Positions 1-6,832 are shown, counted from the first letter of the stretch. The stretch is 6,937 nt of DNA from Nitrospinota bacterium (GCA_030740135.1 JASLXW010000218.1:1-6937); one strand, 5' to 3'. Notes: a model not told the origin generated them from the letters alone. Translations and numbers: made by a program.

Positions 1-326
1 CCGCCGACGAAGATGCCGCTCACCGTCTGGGCCTTGGGGGCGCCGCCCGCGGCGGCCATGTGGACCAGGTTCACATAACCGATGGCGGCCAGATCCGCCG
101 CGGCCGTCTCGACCGCCTGTTGCATCTGGGTGTAAGAGCCCATGCGCCGGATCTTGAGCTTGACCCCATGCTTGGCCGCGAAACGGGGCAAGTTGTGAAA
201 CGCGGTCTGGGTCAAAGAGGGGTTCGCCACGGCGGTCACTTCCTCCGCCGCCCATCCCGCGGTTCCGCCGAACCCGAGCAGAAACGTCGCTACCAACGCC
301 AAAATCCCGGTGGTGAGTCTTCTCAT
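1..326 (-). CDS. Partial NMT1/SsuA-like ABC transporter substrate-binding protein (N-terminus)
   Basis: Reading leftward from ATG at 326, 108 codons stay open to the window edge, so only the N-terminal third is present. The product starts with a classic secretion signal: basic MRR, a hydrophobic stretch at about residues 7-24, and a probable cleavage after GWA or GWAA (residues 24-27). The mature part begins near EEVTAVANPSLTQTAF and continues with a short helix-rich segment and then a GSYTQMQQAVETAAADLAAIGY stretch around residues 63-84. In NMT1/THI5/SsuA-type periplasmic binding proteins the equivalent 'quantity, not identity of ligand sites' region reads similarly. Such proteins deliver small organic anions or sulfonates to an ABC permease; the ligand cannot be told here. 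A Shine-Dalgarno-like AGAGGA lies at 337-342, 10 bases upstream of the start. It lies 68 bases downstream of the M29-like gene with no visible terminator between them, so co-transcription is likely. A TAXI-type TRAP receptor is less likely because its glycine-rich N-terminal motif is absent. Confidence 0.72.
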   Translation of the reverse strand, partial: MRRLTTGILALVATFLLGFGGTAGWAAEEVTAVANPSLTQTAFHNLPRFAAKHGVKLKIRRMGSYTQMQQAVETAAADLAAIGYVNLVHMAAAGGAPKAQTVSGIFVG

Positions 327-394
327 GGGCCTACGTTCCTCTACGATTCCGATTGAAAACACCTTCAGACCGCCCGACCAAACAGACACGTCCA

Positions 395-1462
395 CTACCA
401 CACCTCTGAAAGAATCTCGGCCGGATCGCCGAACTTGGAGGCCAGCTCCACGATGGCCGGATCTTCCAGCGTCAGGAGCCGGCCCGAATCGATAAGGGTC
501 TCGCCGCCGACGCTGAACGAGGGTTTCAGCCCGCCGCCGTCCCAGTGAAGGCGGCTGTCCGCCTCGGGCAACCAGGGCCAGTGTCCCACGGCGGCGTGAA
601 AACTTCCCGCGTGACGGAACAGGATGGTATCGGGCGCGCGGCGCCGGAGCCCTTCCGCGACGGGCGCCTTCGGATGCGTCCCGATGGCGATCTCCGAGAA
701 ATACCTCCCCTTCTCGTAGCGGTTCATGAGGTCCTCGAGCCACCGGGCCTCGTCCCCACCCTCGACGCGGGTCACCCAGTGATCCTCGACCGTGAGCCGG
801 ATGGGCTCGCGCAGCCGTCCCGCGAACCCCTCGACGTGCTCGAACACCACGGTCCCGTTCACGGGAGATTCCGGATGCTCGGCCATGTCCCCGGCCGGGA
901 AAAACATCCATCCCCGAGGCGGCTGTTTATCGGAAAAACCCAGCACAAAGGGCAACCTCCCCCGGAGGTCGGTCCCGTTGGGATGGGTCAGATGGAACAT
1001 GTCATCCTTCCCCCGCCTGGCGCGCTCGGCGGTTTTCTGGTAAATCGCCCAGACGAGCTCTCCCGGAAAGCGGGCCCAAGCCGAGGCCAGCAGGGCCGGC
1101 GTGGGGCAGATGAGGGAAACACACCGCTTGCCGGTCCGCTTGAGAAAATACGAGAAATGCAGGTTGTCCACAATGGCGGCGTTCTCGAGCTCCAGGGCCG
1201 TGATGAGCACGTCGGCCGATTCCATGGCCGACAGCACCAACGGGGAGATGGGTTCGCGCAGGCGGTTGATCCCGGCGTGAGAGGAAAGCAGATGCGTCTC
1301 CGCCCCGACCTCCTCACAGGCCATCGCGATGGCCTGGACGACCCGATCATCCACCTCCCCCGTCCGGTCGGTCCAGATGAGGACCTTGTGTCCCCGCTCA
1401 ATAAACGCGTAATCTCGCACACAGTTTCGCGCGCCCGGCATCAGGTCAAGGAGCTCATACAT
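395..1462 (-). CDS. M29 aminopeptidase / NicX-like metalloenzyme (355 aa)
   Basis: A cytoplasmic protein without signal peptide or membrane segment. The opening (MYELLDLMPGARNCV, then GHKVLIWTD at 24-32) matches the usual N-terminus of proteins annotated as aminopeptidase T/M29-like or 2,5-dihydroxypyridine 5,6-dioxygenase-like, which supports ATG 1462 although no clear Shine-Dalgarno precedes it. Further family marks are FFPAGDMAEHPESPVNGTVV (187-206), FSEIAIGTHP (255-264), FHAAVGHWP (288-296) and LHWDGGG (305-311) with a final GGETLIDSGRLL. Candidate metal ligands are E257, H289, H306 and D308. In true M29 peptidases two zinc ions are held by Glu, Glu, His, His and Asp; the second Glu is not evident here. 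NicX uses only two His and one Asp for Fe(II), so a mononuclear enzyme is conceivable. The activity (peptidase, ring-cleaving dioxygenase or another hydrolase) is unknown. It is divergent from the HyuA/HyuB genes and probably shares a transcript with the binding-protein gene behind it. Confidence 0.7.
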   Translation of the reverse strand: MYELLDLMPGARNCVRDYAFIERGHKVLIWTDRTGEVDDRVVQAIAMACEEVGAETHLLSSHAGINRLREPISPLVLSAMESADVLITALELENAAIVDNLHFSYFLKRTGKRCVSLICPTPALLASAWARFPGELVWAIYQKTAERARRGKDDMFHLTHPNGTDLRGRLPFVLGFSDKQPPRGWMFFPAGDMAEHPESPVNGTVVFEHVEGFAGRLREPIRLTVEDHWVTRVEGGDEARWLEDLMNRYEKGRYFSEIAIGTHPKAPVAEGLRRRAPDTILFRHAGSFHAAVGHWPWLPEADSRLHWDGGGLKPSFSVGGETLIDSGRLLTLEDPAIVELASKFGDPAEILSEVW

Positions 1463-1557
1463 CTTGCACGAATTCCAAACGCGATCAAGGAGCCGCCCCC
1501 GGCCGTCCGCTTCCGGACCGCGCGCACGCTCGGGAGGTTTCCATTATTGATCCCTCG

Positions 1558-1587
1558 ATTTTCATGCCACCCAACGATTTCTGTCAA
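1558..1587 (-). promoter_or_regulatory. Candidate promoter for the leftward operon
   Basis: On the minus strand TTGACA (1587-1582) is a perfect -35 consensus. An 18-base spacer leads to GAAAAT (1563-1558), which matches four of six -10 positions. The spacing and location, about 95 bases before the M29-like start, suit a sigma70-type promoter. The 1463-1651 region must also carry the rightward promoter for the HyuA gene; the best plus-strand candidate (TTGAAC at 1595-1600) has only a poor -10 partner, so I do not annotate it. No operator palindrome is obvious. Confidence 0.3.
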
Positions 1588-2953
1588 CCGAAAATTGAAC
1601 CCATGAGCTTGGCCCGGAATATCCTTGCCCCCTGATGAAGGCCGGTTTCCGATGAGACAGGGAAGGTCCTCGAAAACCCGAATCCGTGACAACGGCGCCG
1701 GACGCCGCCCCGGGAAAGACCGCGCCCGAAAGGCCGGAAGCCTCCTGCTGGGCGTAGACATCGGAGGCACCTTCACCGACCTTTGCCTCCTCGACGAACG
1801 GGGCCGGGTCTCCACCTACAAGACCCCCTCCACGCTCGAGGACCTGCTCGGCGGGGTCCTGGAAGGGATCGCCCTGGCGGCGGCGGACCACGGGGAAGGC
1901 GCGCGGGATTTTCTGGAGAAAACGGTCTATTTCGGTCACGGCACCACGATTGCCACCAACGCCCTCCTCCAGCGCCGGGGCGCCCGCCTGGGCCTCATCA
2001 CCACCCGCGGCTTCAAGGACACCCTCCTTATCCAACGCTCACTGGGCATGACGGCGGGGTTGACCGAAGAGGAGCTGGCCGATTACACGCTACGGGCCTA
2101 CCCGGACCCTCTCGTCCCGCCGGCCCTCATCCGCGAGGTGAGCGAGCGCGTCGATTACAAGGGCGAGATCGTCGTCGCGCTGAACCGGGAAGAGGCCGAG
2201 GAGGCGGTCACGGGGCTCATTGAAGCGGGCGCGGACGCCATCGCCGTCTGCTTCCTCTGGTCATTTCTCAACCCGGTCCACGAGCGGGCGGTCCGGGACC
2301 TGGCGGAAGCCCGCGGGGTCTACGTCACGACGTCCAGCGATCACTTTCCCATCATCGGCGAGTATGAGCGGACGGCATCGACGGTCCTCAACGGATACCT
2401 GGGGCCGATCGTCCGGGACTATTTCCGGGGGCTGGAGACGAGCCTGAAAGAGGCCGGCCTCGGGACCTCCCCCCTGATCCTGCACTCCGCGGGCGGGGTG
2501 ATCTCGGCCGAAGAGGCCTCCGACAACGCCCTCACCCTCCTCATGTCCGGCCCCGCCGGCGGGGTCATCGGATGCCGGACCCTGGGGGAAAACCTGGGTC
2601 ACGAGGACATCATCACGGCCGACATGGGCGGAACAAGCTTTGACGTCGGCCTGATCGTCGGCGGCCGGCCCTTGAAGGCGGAAGGGGCCGTCCACGACAA
2701 ATATCACACCCTCGTCCCGATGATGGCCATCGAGACCATCGGGGCCGGCGGCGGGAGCATCGCCCGCGTGGAGGACGGCAACCTCACGGTCGGGCCCGAA
2801 AGCGCGGGCGCGGCGCCCGGACCCGTCTGCTACGGCCAAGGCGGGACGGAGCCCACCGTCACCGACGCCGACGTGGTCCTCGGGATCATCGATCCCGCCT
2901 TTTTCCTGGGGGGCCGGATTCACCTGGACCCCGAACAGGCGCGCCGGGCCATC

Positions 2954-2970
2954 GAGAGGCGGCGGCGGGG
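2954..2970 (+). other. Deletion/frameshift junction in hyuA
   Basis: The upstream frame reads LDPEQARRAIE up to GAG at 2954-2956. The downstream homologous frame resumes with GAG GCG GCG GCG GGG (EAAAG) at 2956-2970. In HyuA proteins these two blocks are normally separated by roughly a dozen residues containing a conserved 'PLG' turn, which is absent. Restoring the frame needs 3n+1 missing bases, and the family spacing suggests about 34-40. The overlapping GAG repeats and the CGG triplet run at the junction suit slipped-strand deletion or a collapsed repeat in assembly. Confidence 0.75.
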
Positions 2971-2994
2971 ATCCGCCAGATCATCGATCAGCGC

Positions 2995-3801
2995 GTGGCC
3001 GATCTCATCCGCCGCGTCACCCTGGAGCGGGGATATGATCCGCAGGACTTCGTGTTGTACGCCTACGGGGGGGCGGGGCCGACGCACTGCGCCTCGTTTG
3101 GAAAGGAGCTGCGCCTGTCGCGGATCGTCATCCCGCTCACCGCGGGCTCGCACTCGGCCTTCGGCGCGGTGGCCTCGGACATCCAATGCTCTTTCGTTCT
3201 CTCCCGACTCATGCGGACGCCCCCTCTATCCGGCAATGCCTCCGACCACCTGGAAGCGCGAGAGATGGAGAGCGTATTCAAGACGCTGGAGGAGAAAGGC
3301 CGAACGGCCCTGGCGAGAAACGGCGTGGCGAAGCGGGACATGACGTTCCAGCGCTACGTCCACATGCGCTACCGCCGCCAGACGCACGAGGTCCCCGTTC
3401 CGGCCCCGGACGGACGCTTCTCCCGCCCCCGGGTCGATCTGCTCGTCGAACGGTTCGAGGCGGAGTACGAGGCGCGCTACGGCCAGGGATCGCAATACCG
3501 CGAAGCCGGCCTGGAGGTGACGACGTTTCGGATCGAGGCCATCGGCCGAAAGGTGAAGCCAAGACTCCGGCCCCGCCGGAAGTCCGCGGGAAAACGCGCG
3601 AAGCCGCCCGCGACGCGCGACGTTTATTTCTACGAAGCCGGCGGAACGTTGCCGACAAAGTTCCACCGGGGGTCGGACCTTCCTCCCGGCCGGGAAATCC
3701 GAGGGCCGGCCGTTCTGGAGTACGTGGGGACGACGGTCCTCATCGAGCCCGGCCAGCGGGCGGCCATCGACCCGCACCTCAATGTGCGGATTGAGCCCTG
3801 A
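2995..3801 (+). CDS. Distal open frame of the broken hyuA (C-terminal domain, 268 aa)
   Basis: This is the downstream part of the same gene, listed separately because it could in principle be translated from GTG at 2995 (VADLIRRVTLERGYD). It has no Shine-Dalgarno sequence upstream, so independent translation would be inefficient. It contains YGGAGPTHCASFGKEL, the IVIPLTAGSHSAFGAVASDI segment and the HyuA C-terminal domain with RYVHMRYRRQTHEV and GPAVLEYVGTTVLIEPGQ near the end. The frame stays open for some 280 codons after the junction with no further damage. A lone C-terminal domain lacks the ATP-binding loops and would not be active. Confidence 0.5.
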   Translation: MADLIRRVTLERGYDPQDFVLYAYGGAGPTHCASFGKELRLSRIVIPLTAGSHSAFGAVASDIQCSFVLSRLMRTPPLSGNASDHLEAREMESVFKTLEEKGRTALARNGVAKRDMTFQRYVHMRYRRQTHEVPVPAPDGRFSRPRVDLLVERFEAEYEARYGQGSQYREAGLEVTTFRIEAIGRKVKPRLRPRRKSAGKRAKPPATRDVYFYEAGGTLPTKFHRGSDLPPGREIRGPAVLEYVGTTVLIEPGQRAAIDPHLNVRIEP

Positions 3802-3810
3802 GAGGAGAGA
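3801..3810 (+). promoter_or_regulatory. Ribosome-binding site fixing the GTG start of HyuB
   Basis: The purine run AGAGGAGAGA overlaps the last base of the HyuA stop codon and sits 8 bases before GTG 3819. It supports GTG as the start and shows translational coupling of the two genes. Confidence 0.75.
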
Positions 3811-3818
3811 CGCGGCGC

Positions 3819-6014
3819 GTGGCGAAGAACGAGATCGATCCCATCCTGTTCGAGGTCATCAAGCACAAGCTGCTCTCCATCACCTGGGAGCAGTCGAACA
3901 CGCTGAAAAAGGTTTCAGGCTCGCCCGTCGTCACCGAGGCCAACGATTTCAACACAGGCCTGTATCTCTCCGACGGCTCCATCGTCACGCTGGGCCGCCA
4001 GATGATCTGGCAGACCGGGGCCATGGCCAACGTCATCCGCTCGATCATCTCCGACTGCGAGGATCGCCCCGGCATCGGCGACGGGGACATGTTCATCTGC
4101 AACGACCCCTACAAGGGCGCCCTCCACGGCTCGGACGTCTCGTTGGCGGCGCCGGTCTTCTACGAAGGCGAGCGCGTGGCCTGGGTCGGCACGGTCGCCC
4201 ACCAGCTCGACATGGGCGGGATGGACGTGGGGAGCTGGTGTCCGCGCGCGACGGAGCGCGTGCAGGAGTCCATGAACCTGCCGCCCCTGAAGCTCATCGA
4301 GGCGGGCGAGGTCCGCCAGGACGTCTGGAACGCCATCCTGAGCATGACGCGCCTGCCCTTCCTGCTGGGGCTGGACCTTCGGGCGATGACGGCCGCCAAC
4401 AACACCGCGAAAACGCGCCTCATCGGCCTCATCGAGCGTTACGGGCGCGAGACGGTCCTCGCCGCCATGGAGGGCCTGATCCGTCTTTCCGAGCGGAAGC
4501 TGAGGGCCCGCCTCCGGCGCCTTCCGGACGGCGTCTACCGGGCGGTTGATTTCCTCGATCACGACGGCCACGAGGACCGCACCTACAAGGTCGCGCTCTC
4601 GATGACAAAAAAGCGGGACCGGCTCATCTTCGATTTCGGCGAGTCCTCGGACCAGGCCCCCGGCTTCATCAACTGCACCCGGTCGGGGCTGATGGGGGCG
4701 GTGTGCACCGCCCTGTTCACCGTCGTCGCCTACGACATCCCCTGGACCGAAGGGCTTTTGCGGCCGCTGCAAATCGAAGCGCCCGAAGGGAAAATCTGCA
4801 ACGCGCGGCCTCCGTCGCCGGTCAGCATGGCCACATGCGGGGTCATGTACGCGGTCAACGGGGCCTGCACGCTGGCGCTCTCGAGGATGATGGGCGCCGA
4901 CCCCGCCCACCGCTCCCATCTCCAGGCGAACACCCGGGGGGCCATTTCCATCTTCAACCTGGGCGGCCTGAACCAGTACGGAGAGCAATTCGGGACGATG
5001 CTCCTGGATTCTCTCGCGGGGGGCGGGGGCGCGTTCTCCTACAAGGACGGCCTCCACGCGTCGGGCAGCCACCCCATTCCCGTGCCCAACATCGCCAACG
5101 CCGAGACGACGGAGAACGTGACGCCCATCCTGTACCTTTACCGAAAACTGATCCGCGACACGGGGGGGCCCGGCAGACGCCGGGGCGGCATATCCTGCGG
5201 GCTGGCCTTCACGGTCCACGACGTGGACGACCTCTCGGGGGTCCTGGTCTCCCACGGGACCAAGGTGCCCAACGCGCAAGGCCTCTACGGCGGGCTGCCG
5301 GCGTCGTGCACCGTCAACACGCTGATTCGGGACACCGATGTGCGGGAATGGTTCCGGCGCTCTCGAACCCCAGCCGATATGAAACAACTGAGCGGAAAGT
5401 GGATCGACCTCGGGGCCAAGCCGGGCCGGGTGGCGCTCCGCCGGGGCGACGTCTTCGAGAACTCCTGGCAGGGGGGAGGCGGATACGGAGACCCCATCGA
5501 CCGGAATCCGGACGAAGTGGCCAAGGACGTGGGGGACGGCCTCGTCTCCCGCGAGGCGGCCCGGGGGATCTACGGCGTCGCCCTCGACTCCCGGACGGGC
5601 CGGGTCCGGGCGAGCGCGACGCGGGCGCTCAGGGACCGGCTCCGGCAAAAGCGGCTGACGCGCCCGGCGTTCACGCAGGCCAAAATCGCCCGGGGCAAAC
5701 ACTCCCGGAAGATCTCAAACACCTCCGAAGGCCGGCAAACGGGATCGTTGGGGGAGTTCATCCGGATCGTCCGAAACGGGAAGGGGCTCAAGAGCGTATG
5801 TGTATGCGGCCAAATCCTTTCCAACAACGGGTCCAACTGGAAGGAGGGGGCGCGCGGCGTCCGGCTCGGCCCGAAAGAGGCGGGGCCGCTGATCTTCATC
5901 CATGAGGACCTCGAGCTTCGCGCGTTCTACTGCCCCGGCTGCGGCCGACAGCACACCATCGAGATCGCCGAAAAGGGAGCGGCGGCGCTCTTTGAGGTCG
6001 AACTGGCGGGCTAA
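3819..6014 (+). CDS. HyuB-type carboxylase/hydantoinase subunit fused to an acetone-carboxylase gamma-like zinc domain (731 aa)
   Basis: Residues 5-600 are a complete HyuB (Hydantoinase_B) domain. It starts IDPILFEVIKHKL, has NDPYKGALHGSD (95-106) and HQLDMGG (128-134), likely metal/substrate-site segments, and ends with the family's WQGGGGYGDP (550-559) and GLVSREAARGIYGV. Ordinary HyuB proteins stop soon after this point at about 520-600 residues. Here a basic linker leads to a further domain at about 644-725: LGEFIRIV, CVCG (C661, C663), NWKEG, KEAGPLIFIHEDLELRAFYCPGCG (cysteines C705 and C708) and EIAEKG. That order matches the small gamma subunit of acetone/acetophenone carboxylases (Acetone_carb_G family), in which paired cysteines bind zinc. 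The NDPYKGALH form also resembles acetophenone-carboxylase-like alpha/beta chains more than 5-oxoprolinase. I infer a soluble ATP-dependent carboxylase with the upstream HyuA, not a hydantoinase. GTG start, good ribosome-binding site, 17-base gap to HyuA. Substrate unknown. Confidence 0.9.
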   Translation: MAKNEIDPILFEVIKHKLLSITWEQSNTLKKVSGSPVVTEANDFNTGLYLSDGSIVTLGRQMIWQTGAMANVIRSIISDCEDRPGIGDGDMFICNDPYKGALHGSDVSLAAPVFYEGERVAWVGTVAHQLDMGGMDVGSWCPRATERVQESMNLPPLKLIEAGEVRQDVWNAILSMTRLPFLLGLDLRAMTAANNTAKTRLIGLIERYGRETVLAAMEGLIRLSERKLRARLRRLPDGVYRAVDFLDHDGHEDRTYKVALSMTKKRDRLIFDFGESSDQAPGFINCTRSGLMGAVCTALFTVVAYDIPWTEGLLRPLQIEAPEGKICNARPPSPVSMATCGVMYAVNGACTLALSRMMGADPAHRSHLQANTRGAISIFNLGGLNQYGEQFGTMLLDSLAGGGGAFSYKDGLHASGSHPIPVPNIANAETTENVTPILYLYRKLIRDTGGPGRRRGGISCGLAFTVHDVDDLSGVLVSHGTKVPNAQGLYGGLPASCTVNTLIRDTDVREWFRRSRTPADMKQLSGKWIDLGAKPGRVALRRGDVFENSWQGGGGYGDPIDRNPDEVAKDVGDGLVSREAARGIYGVALDSRTGRVRASATRALRDRLRQKRLTRPAFTQAKIARGKHSRKISNTSEGRQTGSLGEFIRIVRNGKGLKSVCVCGQILSNNGSNWKEGARGVRLGPKEAGPLIFIHEDLELRAFYCPGCGRQHTIEIAEKGAAALFEVELAG

Positions 6015-6358
6015 CGCGAGGGCGCGCACGCCGGCCAAGCTGCGGGTGAGGCTTGTTGCGCTCATCGCAACGTCTGGGCGCACGGAAACTCTTTACCCTC
6101 GAAAGGCAAAAGCCAAATAAAAAATCCTTTCAAGGCAACAGAAATCCGGCTTTGTTTTTCACTTTTACCTTTGTCGCGCCCTGCCTCTTTGCCGTTAAGC
6201 GATTTCCGGCCCGGTGGATTCCAGTGCGTTCCGCCGGTTGGCTCTGAGGTTCCTCGCTGTGACTTCCATGGCCGCCGCTCAGTGCGAGCGTTAGGTGACA
6301 GTTTGACTCCGAAGTCGTCCGGCCGAATCAAGAAAGAGAAAGAAGAAAGGAGCAAAGT
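6015..6358. other. Non-coding gap between HyuB and the DUF805 gene
   Basis: I see no gene in these 344 bases. The first 60 bases are GC-rich and include a small hairpin. From about 6075 the sequence becomes mixed and AT-richer (for example the A-rich stretch at 6111-6127), unlike the carboxylase genes. A heptamer GTTAGGT at 6290-6296 fits the integron R' consensus. No canonical hairpin-plus-T-run terminator for the carboxylase operon is visible, and no convincing promoter for the next gene was found. Confidence 0.6.
6055..6071. repeat. Small perfect hairpin after HyuB
   Basis: GTTGCG and CGCAAC form a six-base-pair stem with a five-base loop, 41 bases after the HyuB stop. It lacks a following T-run, so it is not a typical Rho-independent terminator. 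It could protect the transcript 3' end or be chance. Confidence 0.35.
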
Positions 6359-6713
6359 ATGAGTTGGTATTTTTCGGTGTTGAAGAAATATGCGGAGTTC
6401 AGTGGGCGGGCGCATCGGGAAAAATACTGGATGTTCGTCCTTTTCCACATCATTATTGTCTTCGTCCTTGGGCTCGTCGACACGTTTGTTGGCAGCCCGG
6501 GTGTCGTTGGCATGCTTTACGGCTTGGCTGTTCTGATCCCCAGTATTGCTGTTACGGTCAGAAGGTTGCATGATACTGACCCGAGTGGGTGGTGGTTCCT
6601 CATCGCTCTGGTTCCCCTGATCGGGATCATTGTGCTTATTGTATTCATGGTGCGGGACGGCACGCCACGCGAAAATCAATATGGGGCAAACCCGAAAACC
6701 GAAACCGCCTAAC
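6290..6713 (+). mobile_element. Possible integron-cassette-like unit carrying the DUF805 gene
   Basis: GTTAGGT (6290-6296) fits GTTRRRY, and GCCTAAC (6707-6713) fits RYYYAAC and overlaps the DUF805 stop codon. A short leader, one gene in plus orientation and a recombination heptamer at its stop codon is the layout of an integron cassette. The segment is also lower in GC than the genes to its left. Against this, neither side can be folded into a full attC site: no matching R' lies within the usual distance after 6713, and no clean R'' within about 140 bases before 6290. No integrase is in the window. At best a remnant. Confidence 0.22.
6359..6712 (+). CDS. DUF805 family inner-membrane protein (117 aa)
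   Basis: A complete small membrane protein. It opens MSWYFSVLKKYAEFSGRA followed by REKYWMFVLF, the typical start of DUF805 (YhaH/YhaI-like) proteins. Three hydrophobic segments lie at about residues 24-41, 48-66 and 78-98. Between the second and third is the family hallmark VRRLHDTDPSGWW (67-79; 'DT-grSGWW' in most members). The charged tail has the usual RENQYGANPK ending. Length matches the family norm. The start is secure: GAAAGGAG at 6345-6352 is a strong Shine-Dalgarno six bases before ATG 6359. The family's molecular role is not established. It has no obvious link to the carboxylase genes, being separated by 344 bases and having lower GC and different codon use, which suggests separate acquisition. 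Confidence 0.92.
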   Translation: MSWYFSVLKKYAEFSGRAHREKYWMFVLFHIIIVFVLGLVDTFVGSPGVVGMLYGLAVLIPSIAVTVRRLHDTDPSGWWFLIALVPLIGIIVLIVFMVRDGTPRENQYGANPKTETA

Positions 6714-6716
6714 AAG

Positions 6717-6747
6717 GCGCCGCACCGGCCGGGGGTTCCGCCGGCGC
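6717..6747. repeat. GC-rich inverted repeat just after the DUF805 stop
   Basis: GCGCCG (6717-6722) pairs with CGGCGC (6742-6747) around a GC-rich 19-base loop that can fold further. It follows the GCCTAAC heptamer directly, where an integron site would place its L'' arm, but the second half does not end in a GTTRRRY heptamer. It may instead be a transcript-end hairpin. Confidence 0.35.
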
Positions 6748-6804
6748 TTCATCCTCGCCCTTGCGCCGAATACGGATAACCTCCGTAACCGGCGACAAGT
6801 CCCC

Positions 6805-6832
6805 CCGCTCAAAGCGGACGGGCGTTTCTTTC
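6805..6832 (+). terminator. Weak terminator-like hairpin downstream of DUF805
   Basis: CCGCT (6805-6809) and AGCGG (6813-6817) form a perfect five-base-pair stem with loop CAA, extendable by C/G pairs across a bulge. The following sequence (CGTTTCTTTC region) is only partly T-rich and begins some bases after the stem, so termination is uncertain. Confidence 0.25.

Larger units (their letters stand above)
1652..3801 (+). pseudogene. HyuA-type hydantoinase/oxoprolinase/acetone carboxylase ATPase subunit, frame broken near 2956
   Basis: The first 435 codons (1652-2956) carry the HyuA N-terminal and ATPase modules. They include the phosphate-binding loop GVDIGGTFTD (residues 34-43), HGTTIATNAL (96-105), the second phosphate loop DMGGTSFDVG (324-333), GAGGGSIA (364-371), and a GPVCYGQGGTEPTVTDADVVLG block. 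From about 2956 the homologous sequence moves to another frame, which reads EAAAGIRQIIDQRVADLIRRV, then YGGAGPTH (3064-3087) and a normal C-terminal domain ending at TGA 3799-3801. The original frame runs into non-homologous arginine/serine-rich sequence and stops at 3343. Together the parts give about 715 residues, close to a full HyuA. ATG 1652 has AAGG at 1638-1641. An in-frame TTG at 1625 is possible, but no start codon lies closer to the conserved core, leaving an odd basic leader of about 33 residues. Family members use ATP to activate substrate for hydrolysis or carboxylation with HyuB. All visible ATP-site residues are intact, so the lesion is recent or a sequencing/assembly artefact. 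Confidence 0.88.

Noticed and set aside
545..1606. A 353-codon plus-strand open frame
   Set aside because: Antisense to the M29-like gene, low-complexity translation, no family features.
2942..2997. Programmed ribosomal frameshift in hyuA
   Set aside because: No slippery heptamer is evident, the family has no known frameshifting, and a linker of about a dozen residues is also missing, which a frameshift alone would not explain.
3915..5702. A 595-codon open frame on the minus strand opposite HyuB
   Set aside because: It is the antisense shadow of a GC-rich gene; its translation is Arg/Gly/His/Pro-rich without a domain, while the plus frame has clear HyuB motifs throughout.
1652..6014. Annotation as 5-oxoprolinase or hydantoinase subunits
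   Set aside because: The gamma-like C-terminal domain and the NDPYKGALH form favour the carboxylase branch; the older names are kept only as superfamily labels.
6111..6160. A/T-rich stretch as a Rho-independent terminator for the carboxylase operon
   Set aside because: Only four-base-pair or shorter stems can be drawn beside the A- and T-runs, and they are in the wrong order for plus-strand termination.
6010..6296. A complete attC site between HyuB and the DUF805 gene
   Set aside because: The complementary CTAACGC/GCGTTAG ends are about 280 bases apart, longer than known attC sites, and the intervening sequence does not pair; the left heptamer also deviates from RYYYAAC.
6062..6715. A 217-codon minus-strand open frame over the DUF805 gene
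   Set aside because: The plus frame is an unmistakable DUF805 protein with a strong ribosome-binding site; the minus translation is hydrophilic and unstructured.
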